NCBI GenBank assembly: GCA_947396885.1
Contig: OX377206.1
Span: 9,540,778 to 9,604,777, forward strand
Length of the DNA: 64,000 nucleotides
Origin: Heligmosomoides polygyrus polygyrus
Taxonomy: Eukaryota; Nematoda; Chromadorea; Rhabditida; Heligmosomidae
Direction: 5' to 3'
A model generated the notes under the pieces. That model was not told the origin of the DNA. It was given only the letters and a program-made list of their open reading frames with translations, and searched no databases. The position numbers and the translations under genes were made by a program. Below, piece after piece: positions 33,221 through 44,765 of the stretch. Position 1 is the stretch's first letter. Each line of letters begins with the position of its first letter.

Positions 33221-33558
33221 AGGCCGGGGGCATACTTCCATCGCCGCGATGCCATCGCGGCGCTCAGTTCATGGCCATTCCGCCGCACGCGGCCGAATAG
33301 TCAAAGAAAACCTCGCCGCGGCCGCCGCAACAGTGGCGGTCGGCATGCGCGATGGCTTCCCGCGCCCATCGCGGGCATGGCATACTTTTTCGCGCCGCGC
33401 GCGGTGTTTAGCGTTGATCCTGGACGTATCGCCGTCGCGCTCCCTTGCAGAGCGATGGGCGATGCGACGAGCACAGAGAAATTCAAATTCTTTCGCGTCG
33501 CTCTGCAAAACTCATCGCCGCGATTCAATCGCGGCGACGGGAAGTATGCACGAGGCCT
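33221..33558. mobile_element. GC-rich MITE with GCATACTTCC ends
   Basis: The left end reads AGGCCGGGGGCATACTTCCA and the complement of the right end AGGCCTCGTGCATACTTCCC. Both are followed by ATCGCCGCGAT-type palindromes. The interior is dense in CGCGCC and GCGATGG blocks. It is non-coding, and translations of it are Arg/Ala-rich artefacts. Confidence 0.75.
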
Positions 33559-33808
33559 AATAGAAGAGAAAAGATCGAAACTATCATAGTAGGTGCATGG
33601 AGAGGGAATGCGTTCACATTCTCGGAAGTAAAGGATAGTTTTCTTTGCACATCATTTTATTTTAAAAAAAAAAACATTATGGTGTCCATTGTTAGGTCAA
33701 CGCCATTTTAGAAATACATAGGTTTTACGGCACAACTGTACCTTCTGCATTCCAGAAGTCAAGGAGATGACGAGAAAATTTGCCCAAACTTCGTCCAGCG
33801 GGGTCACT

Positions 33809-34075
33809 GCCTGTTTATACTTCGCGACAAGAGCGGCAAGAGCGATAAAAGCGACAAGAGCGACAAGAGCGACAAGAGCGACTGGAGCGACTGGGGCGAC
33901 GGATGTAGTGTGGTGTACGTAAATAATTGCGTACGCCACACTCCGTCAACGACGAATGTAGTGTGAAATGCGTAATTAGTTACGTACACCACACTGCATC
34001 CGTCGCCCCAGTCGCTCCAGTCGCTATTGTCATTCCTGTCGCTTTTGTCGCGCTTGTCGCGAAGTATGAACAGGC
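33809..34075. mobile_element. MITE with CTGTTTATACTTCGCGAC ends and 9-nt tandem arms
   Basis: GCCTGTTTATACTTCGCGAC at the left and the complement GCCTGTTCATACTTCGCGAC at the right. The arms are built of GCGACAAGA-type 9-nt units and then GCGACTGGA units. The centre holds two smaller hairpins with AGTGTGGTGTACG and CGTACGCCACACT. One relative is at 57773-57916. Confidence 0.85.
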
Positions 34076-34332
34076 CCTTATTTGCGGTGCTGATCACGAC
34101 ATCCGTGTTTGAAATTTCAGCCGATTACGGTAGATTACGGTATATACGGTGACTGTGGCCGTTGGAGTCATGACACAGATTTCGCCCATATATCGCCCAG
34201 CGGGTTTGTTTGCGCTCCTGTAACTTCCTGGCGAAGTTGAGGCGAAAAAAGTTTCGATCTCTCCTTGACTTCGTGTCGTGAAGGAACAAGAGTACCGATT
34301 TTACAAAAGCCCAATCACCGCAGCAAATGAAG

Positions 34333-34623
34333 AGAAAAGATAACGAATAAAGGACGGCGTTCCTCAGTCCCTTTCGGGATGCGCCACGCATTCTACTTCT
34401 ACAAGATGTCATGGAGACGAATTGTATTTGGCCATACAATGACTCGCGGTGGCCAGCCGATGAACGAGTCAGCGCTTTATCCTTCCCAAACAAGTCTTGT
34501 ACCAATTCACCGACCCCGGAGGGATGGAAGGTTTGGTTGGCCTGGGTGGGAAATCCGAACCAGGAACCTGGTATCGGGTGCAGGCGACAGTCGGCGCCTC
34601 CTCCAACTGTGCTACACGCGCCC
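34333..34623 (-). mobile_element. SINE-A copy with perfect 11-bp TSD
   Basis: Flanked by AGCAAATGAAG (34322-34332 and 34624-34634). It has a small deletion in the body (GACGAATTGTATTTGGCC lacks the usual GATTTGAATGC spacing). Confidence 0.92.
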
Positions 34624-34634
34624 AGCAAATGAAG

Positions 34635-35880
34635 TACATGGTGAAATAAATAATTTTCAAATTTATTTATTTTTGTTTCATTTAAAAATATTTTATTTTT
34701 GTTTTATGCGTTATAGAAAAAGTTCCGGTTATACATGCCCCTACCAATTGAGCCCAGAACAATGAAGTCTTCCAATAAAGATCAGCCCTCTGCTAACAAA
34801 AAAGAGAAAACCCAAAAAGGCTTAGGACTGTTACAGACACAATTTTTCGAAACTAAGAAAACAATCGACAACAAAAACAAAAGCAACACTATGGTTTCGG
34901 TTTCGCACTTGTTCTTGGACGAAACTGAACCCGATAACCGTTCCCTCTGCTCATCGCTAAGAAGAAAAAAGGCCTTGAAATTTTATAGTCGACTAAACTG
35001 AGTAAAAAGAAGAGCCTTGGATAAACACAGAAGCCGTTATGCGAGAAATTGTTAATGTTTGTTTCAAACTTGGGTAATTAAACCAATGTCTGAATAAGGC
35101 CACACGGAAGAGGGCAATTAAAAAGTAAATTCTAACATGAAAAGCTCCCAGCTGTTAAGTTTAGGTCCAACACGCATAAAAACTGCCTTCTTTGTGTGTA
35201 TCACAAGGGTGGAGGTAGAACATGTAGCGCACTCCTAAAGGCTTCGCATGTGCAGCCTTCTACCGAACGTTCTCCGCTTTTCTGAGAAACATCGCATCGG
35301 GCCATATTTCAGAGGCTTTTGCAAATGCTTTAGAATACCGTATTCCTCTCAAGATTACTGCCACTAAAAAACCACATGCATTTCAAAACAAACAGAATTA
35401 AACGAATAAAAAAAGTTGTTTGCGGTTACTTTGCTACAGTATCGTCTGATATCACGTGAAAGGTACGTGTAAAGCATTTCATCGACAGAGTCGAAGAAAC
35501 GGCGATGTAACACCACTGGCTGAGATTTTTGAATCCTGCACTTAGCACTAGCCTGACGATACGAATTAATTACGTCCTTGATGAAAGGAAAGCTTTGGCC
35601 GAATCCCTTCGAATGAATTAAAAGTTCGTGACGTCGGCTGACTGAATTCCTGATCCATCGTGGTCTCATTACATTTTTCTGCGTTTGGAATAAAGGCGAA
35701 CAAATTCAATTTCAAGAAGACTTTTCTTCAGTCAATGGGTGTACAAGGAGCATATCAAGGAAAAGAAAAAGAAAACTGGTGTTGCGAAAGCAGCTGCGGC
35801 AGGAGTTTTGTCCAGAACGGGGAGGGGTATTAGAGCAGAAATAGATTTTTGCGTCCAAGCGCCATTACATCAAGAATATA
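34635..35880. other. AT-rich unassigned stretch
   Basis: No repeat family or credible gene seen. A lysine-rich 88-codon frame at 34735-35001 has no recognised features. Confidence 0.35.
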
Positions 35881-36129
35881 GGATAAAGGAGGGCGTGGCC
35901 CAACGCTTTTTGGGATGAGCCACGCACTTGACTTCTACGATATTAAGGAGGCGTTTTGGAAGCGTAGTGACTTGCAGTGGCCAGCCGATGAACAAGTCAG
36001 CGCTTTATCCTTCCCAAACAAGTCTGGTGATCAAAGGCTTGATTGGCCTGGCTAGAAATCCGAACCATGAACCTGGTATCGGGGTGCGCACTTCATTCAG
36101 CATCTCCTCCAACTGCGCTATACACGCCC
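35881..36129 (-). mobile_element. SINE-A copy with internal deletions
   Basis: GGATAAAGGAGGGCGTGGCC at the tail and CTCCAACTGCGCTATACACG at the head. The stretch between the GTCTGGTA and GGCTTG blocks is shortened. Confidence 0.82.
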
Positions 36130-36205
36130 AACCACTACATAGTTTCGTAGGTATGCAAGCGCTGCCTTTCAACGTTTAACCCACATATGCCTTATACACA
36201 TAAGT

Positions 36206-36282
36206 AAAGAATAAAAAATAAAGTATGACTTTAATCAGTTTCTTTAACGGGATGCGCCACGCACTCTACTTTCACGAGAAAT
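36206..36282 (-). mobile_element. SINE-A tail fragment
   Basis: GGGATGCGCCACGCACTCTA preceded by AT-rich tail-like repeats (AAGAATAAAAAATAAAG). Confidence 0.65.
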
Positions 36283-37326
36283 TTTCATCCCGCCTATATC
36301 AGGCCAGAAATAGCGAAATCTAGATGAAATTTATCAGTATTTAAAGGCTTTCCACACTTTGTGGTTTTCTAGGAATGCCGCAGAAACTATTTCCAACACA
36401 ACATGGTAAACAACAAGTGCTACTGTTAGCACAAACTATAACATAGTGTATGGTTGCAAATCCCGTTCGTTCGCTTGCAGCCTGAGCTGCCTTATACCAT
36501 AAATATTGCAATAGCCATCGAGGATCTTTCGCGATTCTAATGATTTCATCCATTACGTTCTCAAGCGGATTGCGTTAGATGAAATATTTTACTTAAACAA
36601 GTGGTTTTCGGCACCTAGTAGCCTTTTAGAGGAGCTACATAAATCGTTCAATTTCTGATTGGGGCATGGAGAATTTGCCAAATATTGCCCTGAAAAGTTC
36701 CTACGACAAAGCGATTTGAATATACGCCTGCATAACTCTGTGCCCTTATTGTTTACTCCGTTTATTCTATGAATTCCCAGTTGTCACATTCGATCCCTGA
36801 ATCAGGCGCGCAGCTGCTACTGTCAATCAGTGCGCATTGAGTGACATCGAGCGGTCAACTCAAGTTCGAACGGCGTTGAACTCTACTGAGCTAAACTTTC
36901 CGTCGGTTAACTTTTTTAATTTTTTTATTCTGGACCTAGCTCCGAATATACGTCTTGAAGCACTGTGAGAATTAATCAGCAGTTAGCAACAGCAACAAAT
37001 AATTGTCAACTAATTCTAAACATAACAATAACAAACATAGAATGGAATTAAATAAAATAAAAAACAAAAATTAGATAAAATTCTAAGCGCGTAAGATAGC
37101 TTAGGAAAGGCAGAGAAAAAAGGACCGAAGTACGAAATCAGGACGCCTCTGCAATAGCTTTACCGGCCCTAAACCTAGACGATCCGAGCGACAGGTGCAA
37201 GAAGTTCTCTGTGAATGCCTTATTCAGCAATGCAACGGCCCTATTGAAGAAAAACTGTGCCCTGATCTGCTGTTCACGGGACGGAACCTTGATTTTCTAA
37301 TTACCCCTTCTTGTGATTCAATCAAA
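36283..37326. other. Unassigned stretch
   Basis: No recognised repeat or gene. The last third is A-rich. Confidence 0.35.
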
Positions 37327-37611
37327 AGAATAAAGAACAGCGTTATTCAATCCCTTTGGGATGCGCCATGCACTTTACTTCTACGGGATGTAGTGGGGGC
37401 GATTTGAATGCGTATTTGACCACACAGTCACTTGCGGTGGCCAGCCGATGAACAATTCAGCGCTTTATCTCTCACAGAAAGCCTGGTACCAATTAATCAA
37501 CCCCGTAGGGATGGAAGGCTTGGTTGGCCTGGGCGGGAGATCCGAACCAAGAGCCTGATATCGGGTGCACGCGACAGCCGGCACATACTCCGACTGCGCT
37601 ATACGCCCCTG
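37327..37611 (-). mobile_element. SINE-A copy, full length
   Basis: AGAATAAAGAACAGCGTTAT at the tail, GGGATGCGCCATGCACTTTA, and the head complement GACTGCGCTATACGCCCC. No clean target-site duplication. Confidence 0.85.
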
Positions 37612-37732
37612 AGGAAAAGAAAGCATTACACAGACTGCTTGAGAAAGGCTAGTAAAACAACAAAAGTCGCGATTAACAAAATGGGTATAATAAAATAGCA
37701 CAATAATAATCACTGTAGTCAAGACGCGTGTG

Positions 37733-37856
37733 AAGGACCCTTATATCTAGGAAATCTCTGAATCGATATTTTTCCAAACAAGTACTTAAAAACGCCGAGT
37801 TTCGTCGCAATCGAAATCGTAAGATGCGAAGTAGAATAACCACAATGGAAAAACAC
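37733..37856. repeat. Dispersed repeat R2, copy 2
   Basis: Shares AGGACCCTTATATCTAGGAA, CGCCGAGTTTCGTCGC and GAAGTAGAATAACCAC with 27148-27345 but lacks the inner tandem units. It ends just before a SINE-A copy. Confidence 0.75.
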
Positions 37857-37867
37857 CACTGCAGGGA

Positions 37868-38102
37868 GGATTAAGGGTGAAGAACGGCGTTACCCAATCC
37901 CTTTTGGGATGCGCCACGCACTCTACTTCTACTGGATGTCGTAGAGGAGTAGAAGCAATTCGAATGCGTATTCGGCCATACAATGACTTGCGGTGGCCAG
38001 CCAATGAACAAGTCAGCGCATTCTGGAAAATATCCGAACCAAGAACCTGATATCGGGTGCACGCAACAGCCGGCACATACTCCGACTGCGCTACACGTGC
38101 TC
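37868..38102 (-). mobile_element. SINE-A copy with internal deletion
   Basis: Tail and head are intact, but about 70 bp is missing between AACAAGTCAGCGC and GAAAATATCCGAACC. A short GTAGAGGAGTAGAAGC insertion is also present. Confidence 0.85.
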
Positions 38103-38299
38103 AATGGATAAAAAAATCTGCGAAAAAAAAATGTGCTAATTGATACACTGCCAGTGAGAATCATAAAGGTCATAACCAAACTCGGTCCAGCAGAGACTCT
38201 CGCATTCGGAACGTTCATATGGGTACGATTAATTGAATATAATCAGAACATCTCGAGATTTCTCACGCTAGACTGCCAAGCACACCCCTCATGATCCTC

Positions 38300-38590
38300 C
38301 CTGAAACAGGGCGAGGAGCACACCTCGTTGATTACTGACGGCGTAAACAAGCGCTTCTTGTAGCGGTTCCCGGACGAGGGATATTTGCCTGCGTGGGACG
38401 TGGCCGAGCTGCGGTAGCGGACGTAGCAGTTTCAACGACCGAGAACCGACGTCGAGGCAGGACAAACAGCAGCCAGCCCGAGTCCGGCCGGATTCGAGCG
38501 CGATGGGAACGGAGAAGACACGCGCGGAGTCCACAGCGATTGACGTCAGCGTTCAACACTAGACGGAAATCAGCACGATCACTCTGAACG
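38300..38590 (-). other. GC-rich patch of unknown nature
   Basis: A minus-strand frame runs about 81 codons from ATG near 38534 (MDSARVFSVPIALESGRTRA) to 38289. I do not recognise it, and the overlapping minus frame is Arg-rich. It lies next to a GC-rich MITE, so it may be part of an unmapped element rather than an exon. Confidence 0.2.
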
Positions 38591-38642
38591 GCTAGTCGCT
38601 CCCTCATCGGAAGCGTCGCAGCTACGGAAAGCACGTAGTTCA

Positions 38643-38776
38643 GGAATCGTTCAGTATGCGCGCAACGCGTGACGCGATGAAATGATATGCTCCCATATCG
38701 ATTCATCGCGTCGCGCGATCGATATGTGAGCTCACCATAACATCGCGTCGCTCGCCACGTGCACACTAAACGATCC
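38643..38776. mobile_element. GC-rich MITE with GGAATCGTTCAGTATGCG ends
   Basis: The complement of the right end reads GGATCGTTTAGTGTGCACG, an inverted match. The arms carry GACGCGATG, and the core carries the CGCGTCGCGCGATCGATAT palindrome. Length 134 bp. Confidence 0.75.
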
Positions 38777-39487
38777 CTAAACAATCCCTTCTTGACTAGA
38801 TCAATCGTGGTAGCAGTCACGCGAGTATGACGGCTGATGGATGGAATTCATGACAGGTGAAAAGTATCGATCAGGCAATCAATGTCGATCGATACCATCA
38901 ATTTTTCAACTGGCTTTATCAGTTTTCACATTTGTGCTGTGACAGAATAGGGCGGAAATTCTTAGCCAACATTAAAGGAGAGATATTGATGCATGAGAGG
39001 AATAGGCAAGGCTCCAATCTAGGCGCGTTCCCCACACTAGGAGGGCACACACAAACGTTATTTCGCTATCTCGTTGAGCAGTAGTATCTCACCAAGCAAA
39101 AGATGAGGTTCACCATCCTATAACGGCGCCCCTGAGCTCGAACAAAATTGGAAGCTCATTGGAGTTGAAACCCTTGCTTGGATGCACGAATTTACGCTTC
39201 TTCATTCTTCTTTCTAGAGAACAAAGAAGCTGCAGAAGTACTCTTTGAAGTTGATTCTTAGGTTACAAGCTTCCTAGCTTTGTACTCAGACCAACACGCA
39301 AGTACAGCATGCAGTTATTAAAAATCGAATACATGAAATAAAGGTGCAGCAAATAGAAGAGGTTACCACAGTCAGAAGGTGTCTCAACCACACCATCAGG
39401 AGGTGTAATTCTGCTTTTAAAACAGATTATACGATAGAACAATGAATACCTGAAGGCATACTCAACAGTGCAAAGTTTTTTTTCTAA
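38777..39487. other. Unassigned stretch
   Basis: Nothing recognised. Confidence 0.35.
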
Positions 39488-39640
39488 TGCTCCAACCTAG
39501 GTCAACCAATCTTTCTGCCTTTCCGGTTTCAAAAAGTTGGTGCCAAACTTTTCTGGAAGTCACTGTTCAGGCCGAATACGTCTTTGGAATCCGTGGCGCA
39601 TTCCAATCGAGGACTGAATAACGAAGTCTTCCATCTTTCG
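39488..39640 (+). mobile_element. SINE-A body and tail fragment, diverged
   Basis: CTAGGTCAACCAATCTTTCT, CCAAACTTTTCTGGAAG, GGCCGAATACGTC, then GTGGCGCATTCCAATCG. Confidence 0.65.
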
Positions 39641-40065
39641 CATGGTTTACTTAAAGGCTGGATAAAGATAAAAGATATGCCTACAGTCTCCGAGCCACCT
39701 AATCGCATTCGTCATCTTTCAGAAGATTCTGAGGTGGAATCGAATGACGAGATCTTTGCAGCGTTCTTTCGTGCTTACGTGCTTCAGCACTTTCACTGTT
39801 GACTGATTTTCACTCGACTGCAAAACTGTGCTTCGCACTTCATATTTACATGAGGTGGAAAGCATTGATAAAGTACGGATGTGCTCATATGTAAATGCCA
39901 AACTACAACGTCAACTTGAAGGTTGAACACATCTGCATATGTAGCAGAGCAAGAAACATGTGATACTGTCATATAAGCTTAGAGAGCAGCTTGTTTAGGC
40001 CTGTGCTTGCAAAGACTCATCTTAACGCTCAAAAGTGGAAAGTTTCCGTTCATATTTCAGATTGA

Positions 40066-40760
40066 CGCGTGGCAACGCAGTCGAAGGAGGAGCCGTCTCT
40101 TGCGTGCACCCGATTCGAGGCTCCTGGTTCGGATTTCAAGGCCCAGGCTAATTCAACCTTCCATTTCTCCGAGCTAGGGAGATACCTCATAGGCGCCATA
40201 GGGTTTTGTCTGAGATTGCATGAAACAAGATTTGCTTATAGGCAATTTACTAGAATTTAATGAAATAAAATCTGCAAGTGAGCCTTATCCTAATATTTTT
40301 TTATTCAAAACACATAAAAGTGCATATTTCGTGAAATGAATTCTGCTCGGGCGAGTGGTAGCGCAGTCGAAGGAGATGCTGGCTGTCGTGCGCACCCGAT
40401 TCGAGGTTCCCGGTTCGGATTTCCCCCACAAGCCAATTAAGCCTTCCATCCCTCCGAGCTGGGGAGATATGTACCTCATAGGCGCCATAGGGTCTTGTCT
40501 GAGATTGCATGAAATAAGATTTGCATATGGGTAATTTATTAGAATTTAATTAAATAAAATCTGCTAATGAGCCTTATCCTAATATTTCATGAAATAAATT
40601 TTGCTAAGCGAGTGGTAGCGCAGTCGAAGGAGGTCAGTCTGTCGCGTGATCCGATTCCAGGCTGCTGGTTCGGATTTCTTGCCCAGGCCAATTAAACCTT
40701 ACATCCCTCCGAGGTAGGGAGATTCTTCCAAGGCGCCATAGACCCTCCGATTAGAATAGA
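40066..40760 (+). repeat. Tandem array of three SINE-A variant heads
   Basis: GCAGTCGAAGGAG recurs at 40077, 40363 and 40620 (offsets 286 and 257). Each is followed by a tRNA-like head with box B CGGTTCGGATTTC, then CCGAGCTAGGGAGATA-type sequence and CATAGGCGCCATAGGG. The linker is AT-rich (TTAGAATTTAAT, GAGCCTTATCCTAATATTT). Downstream of the head the sequence differs from SINE-A, so this is a distinct subfamily, here in tandem. Confidence 0.85.
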
Positions 40761-41736
40761 TCCAAATTTTTAGGTGTTAAACGGCAGAAACGGGGTAACT
40801 ATGCCGGCCTGACCTAATAATGATGATAGCACCAGCTAACTAAGCGTAAATTAGGGAGTTAACGACTGATTTCAGCAACTTGAAGAACAGAATCACATGA
40901 AGCTTTCCGGCAGTCTTGAAGCCTGTACCTCACATTGGACAATTCTATTCCGAATGTACCCGAACGTTCGACAAATCGAAGGGCAAATGAGAATAGGTGA
41001 CAAGGTACGATGAATAGACGGAACTAATCGTCAGCTGGCGCGAGCGTTCCGCCGTTTCACGCTTCGGTTTATATTTGCCGAAGCGATAGAATTGCAACGT
41101 CGAAGCACTAACGCCTCGGGAACGGAGGATTTGCTCCGCACCAGGCTTATCCAGGTTTCAAAAGCCCTCCTACTTCTGAATTCTAATAGAAGTGTAAGAA
41201 TAGCCGCACTTTATTCAACCTAACGTTTAACCTATGATCGCCGCTCCAACGGTGGCTCACCTGAAGTCGACTCTCGCCCAGTCTGTTTACTGAGAAATCC
41301 TGAGCGTCAACATTCTACACTAAGGTAGAGCTTCCAAGAAAAGCTTCACAGACACCATGAACATGAGCAGTGACCACGACTACATAACTGCCGCCTCAAA
41401 ACTGCGCCCGATGGCTGACTAACATGCTTCTGAAACAACGCTGATTGCGGCGTGCAAAAACAAATCATCCCGTTGCATGCAAAGGAATATTGGTCACAAG
41501 CTAATACTGGACCAAAAATCAGATACAAGGAAGAAGACGTGAGAATGTGGATAAATTTTTTCTAAAACATACATTTGTTTTCTGCAAAGGAATGAGTGGA
41601 AAAAATTCGCGTGAAATGAAAAAATATTGTTTTTTTACATTGGCTACGAAGTTCGTAGGTGAAAATTTTTGCTTCGGGTCTGCTGTTCACCCATAGGCGA
41701 CTCCTTGATTTTCTGACTCTCTACGTTGAATTTATG
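40761..41736. other. Unassigned stretch
   Basis: No recognised gene or repeat. Confidence 0.35.
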
Positions 41737-42029
41737 GGGCGCGTGTAGCGCAGTCGGAGGAGGCGCCGATTGTCGCGTGCACCCGGTACCAGGTTCCTGG
41801 TTCGGATTTCCCGCCCAGGCCAACCAAGCCTTCCATCCCTCCGGGGTCGGTGAATTGGTACCAGACTTGTCTGGGAAGGATAAAGCGCTGACTTGTTCAT
41901 CAGCTGGCCACCGCAAGTCATTGCATGGCCGAATACGCATTCAAATCGCCTCCACGACACCCCGTAGAAGTAGAATGCGTGGCGCATCCCAAAAGGGATT
42001 GAATAACGCCGTCCTTTATCCTTTTATCC
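41737..42029 (+). mobile_element. SINE-A copy, full length, near consensus
   Basis: Head GGGCGCGTGTAGCGCAGTCG. A near-duplicated flank (TACGTTGAATTT on the left, TATGTTAAATTT on the right) is a probable target-site duplication with two changes. Confidence 0.9.
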
Positions 42030-42091
42030 TTTATGTTAAATTTCACCTTCCCATCTCTACGTTTGCTTTTACCACTAGGTAGAGTATAGTA

Positions 42092-42583
42092 CAGTTGTGC
42101 TTTTGAGAAATTTTATCGAACGATTAAATCAACAAACAAATCCGAAGTCAAACATGTCCAAACAAATGAATGAACGAATTTATTTTATGTCGAAAAAAAA
42201 TCGAGCAAATAAATGAACGAATCTATTCGCTCATTAATTTTCCGAATGATCGAAAATCGAAAACGCCCCATTTCTCGTTTATTCGTACATTCGAATAGTC
42301 GAATAATTCGTTCGAATCCGGTTCTGCGCTTGAAGATTTGACGTTTATTCGATATTCGATTAAAAATTATTCGATTTTTGAATAAGGTTGAAATATTCAA
42401 TTCTTTTCCTTTCGATGATCGATTCCTTTTCGACGTTCGAACTCGAATGAGTATTCGACTTTCTAGAACGAGCTAAAGCTTCGGAGCTAAGTTCGAATTT
42501 AAACAAATATACGAAAATTTAGAAATATCGAAAATTTGAATATTCGAATAATTACTTGAATATACTCGTACGAGCACAACTAT
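42092..42583. mobile_element. hAT-like foldback MITE with 8-bp TSD
   Basis: GTATAGTA flanks both sides (42084-42091 and 42584-42591). The left end CAGTTGTGCTTTTGAG and the complement of the right end ATAGTTGTGCTCGTACGAG are short inverted repeats. hAT transposons have CAG-type ends and 8-bp duplications. The interior is AT-rich and full of TTCGAA/ATTCGAAT palindromes, with no transposase. It is homologous to 14369-15000. Confidence 0.82.
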
Positions 42584-42605
42584 GTATAGTAGACACTAGA
42601 CTCGT

Positions 42606-42878
42606 AGGAAAACCTAGCGCCTGCTGTCGCCTGTACCCCGAACAATGGTTTTGGCTCGGATTCGCTCGCCCAGGTCAACCAAATCTTCTATCCTTCCGTG
42701 GTTAGTGAATTGGTAGCACATTTTTCTGTGAAGGGTAAACACTAACTAGTCCGGGCTGGCCTGCGTAGGTCACCAAATCGCGTCCGCGACGTCCCGCAGA
42801 AGAAGAATGCGTGGCGTACTCCAAATGAGTAACAAACACAAATACGTGCTGAATAACGCCTCCTTAATCCCATAGTCT
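42606..42878 (+). mobile_element. Old SINE-A copy
   Basis: CCTAGCGCCTGCTGTCGCCT, CGGATTCGCTCGCCCAGGTC, GTGAATTGGTAGCA and GAATGCGTGGCGTACTCC in order. Strongly diverged. Confidence 0.7.
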
Positions 42879-42939
42879 TGATAAAATTGATTTTCTGGTG
42901 CTCTCTCCGCATTGATTTCATTTTTAATAGAAACTTGGC

Positions 42940-43219
42940 GAGTAGTGCTGCAGTCGGAGGATGCTCTCGTTATCGACCGCACATCGAATCAATTTTTTGG
43001 ATTCGAGCTCTGTCCAGGGCCACCAAAAATTCCATCCCTTCCGAGCTGATGAATTGGTCAGAGATCTGTCAGGGAAGCATGAAACATTAATTTTTCCATC
43101 GACTGGCTATCACATGCTAATGCATGGGCCAAATGAATCCTTACACCGAATGGGTCCTCCACGACGTCCAGTAGAAGTAGAACACATCGCGCATCCAAAA
43201 CAGGACCAATGCCATTATT
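42940..43219 (+). mobile_element. Old SINE-A copy
   Basis: AGTGCTGCAGTCGGAGGATG (box A region) through TTGGATTCGAGC (box B region) to CATCGCGCATCCAAAACAGG. Confidence 0.7.
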
Positions 43220-43305
43220 GATTCTTTTAATCTAACATATAATGAAAGTTACTTGGTCAACCCAAAGCACCCTTCTTTACTATCAATTTAAATCGCATTC
43301 AGTAG

Positions 43306-43540
43306 AGATGGTGCAGACGGTAGGAGGCGCTCTTGTTGCACGCGGATCGATTTTGTTTCCAATCCTTCGAAGATGCCCTCATCCCTCTGGGGATGTTATC
43401 GTGGCAGTTTTCGTATTCAGGGAAACCGTGTCAATGCTTCGCACCTGGTCAAGTTATGGACTGTGGTCAGAATTCATCTACAATATCACACAAAAGTGTC
43501 ATGCACGGCGCACCCCAACAAATTGGATCACGAAGAAATA
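43306..43540 (+). mobile_element. Old SINE-A copy
   Basis: GGTGCAGACGGTAGGAGGCG head, CCTCATCCCTCTGGGG body, and GCACGGCGCACCCCAACAAA tail. An overlapping 174-codon frame (43242-43766) is best treated as a chance frame across this copy. Confidence 0.6.
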
Positions 43541-43856
43541 TGTCTGTTTATGGCGGCGAAAACAAAGAAGAATAGGGATAATCCGATTCCCTGAATACCT
43601 TGCCGGATTAGCGTTGATATTTTTGGAAGACATTCTTGAAGCAAAGGGAGATTTGACGATTTTTTTCGAAATTTCATCACAAGAAAAAACTGGAGTTAGA
43701 GAAAGAACAACCAATGTATTCACAGAAAAATTCGTAAGCAAAATTCATTTCCCGTGCTACTGGTAGTGGTTTAGTGGAAAACGATACTTCAGAATGACAG
43801 AAGGCAATAAAGCAATAGGTAACAGAAGCGACGATGATAGATACATACAATCAATC

Positions 43857-44100
43857 AGGCACATGTAGCGCAGTGGCAGGAGGCGTGGCTTGACGCGTGC
43901 GGGCTGTGCGGGTCAATCAGACTTACCGTCTGTCTGAGATCGATGAATTGCTATCAGACGTCTCGGCGATTGCTGCGTCTGACTGAGTCGAGTCTCAGCT
44001 GACCACCGCAATTTGCCCTTTAGGCCACTACGCGTACAATTGTCTCTATGCATCGCTGATTTGATGGGTGTGGCGCATTCGACGGGCTGGGGTAGAGCCG
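43857..44100 (+). mobile_element. Old SINE-A copy
   Basis: GGCACATGTAGCGCAGTGGC head. The body is heavily changed but GCTGACCACCGCAA and GTGTGGCGCATTCGACGG remain. Confidence 0.65.
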
Positions 44101-44434
44101 GGGAACTTTGTCATTTCCTTCGTAATTGTGTTAGAAGAAGAAAAAATAACACACCATACAACACTGACTCAAAAACAGAATTGTATGAAAGCAGTAAAAC
44201 CAATTTGCATTCTTTTTATTGCAGAAAAATGCAAAAAAATCCCAACCCAATTTCACAGAACCGTCGCTTAACTAATTATCGTACTTCGCTCCCTGGCCTG
44301 TTCAAAAACGTTCAGAAACTCAAGAATAGAGGGACGTCGCGTAATTTTTCATCACGATTAATGCTGATGGCCTCGATTGCACGAATGCACCTTAGTAGAT
44401 CAAGTGATCTACCTAGCATATCAAGTGATCTACT

Positions 44435-44740
44435 AGGGCGCGCGTTAGTGCAGCCGTAGGAGGAGCCGGCTGTTGCGTGCACCCTGAAGTAATCGCTCTT
44501 GTTTCTGGTCCCGCCTAAGCCAACCAAGCCTACCATCCCTCGGTTAATCGGTACCAGCCGAGGCATATAAGGCTTGGGAAGGATAAAACACTGGGTTTAT
44601 CCTTAGCTGTCCACCGCATGTCAACGGGTAGGCAAAATACGGCATTTAAATCGCCCCCACAGCATCACGTAGAAGTAGGAATCGTGGCGTATCACACAAA
44701 CAAATGATTACTGCACCTTTATCACTTATCCTTCACTTGT
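44435..44740 (+). mobile_element. Old SINE-A copy, full length
   Basis: GGGCGCGCGTTAGTGCAGCC head, then GCCAACCAAGCCTACC, GAAGGATAAAACACTGG and AGTAGGAATCGTGGCGTATC, with a CTTTATCACTTATCC tail. Confidence 0.78.
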
Positions 44741-44765
44741 TTCACTAATAGAATAAAAGCAACAT

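Noticed and set aside
33804..34097. Frames with Ser-Asp-Lys or Val-Ala repeats
   Set aside because: They translate the 9-nt tandem arms of the MITE at 33809-34075. They appear on both strands, as expected for a palindrome.
40066..40760. CRISPR-like array
   Set aside because: The repeats are 257-286 bp apart, are tRNA-like, and sit in a eukaryotic context.
43242..43766. 174-codon plus-strand frame
   Set aside because: It overlaps an old SINE-A copy and has no recognisable domain.
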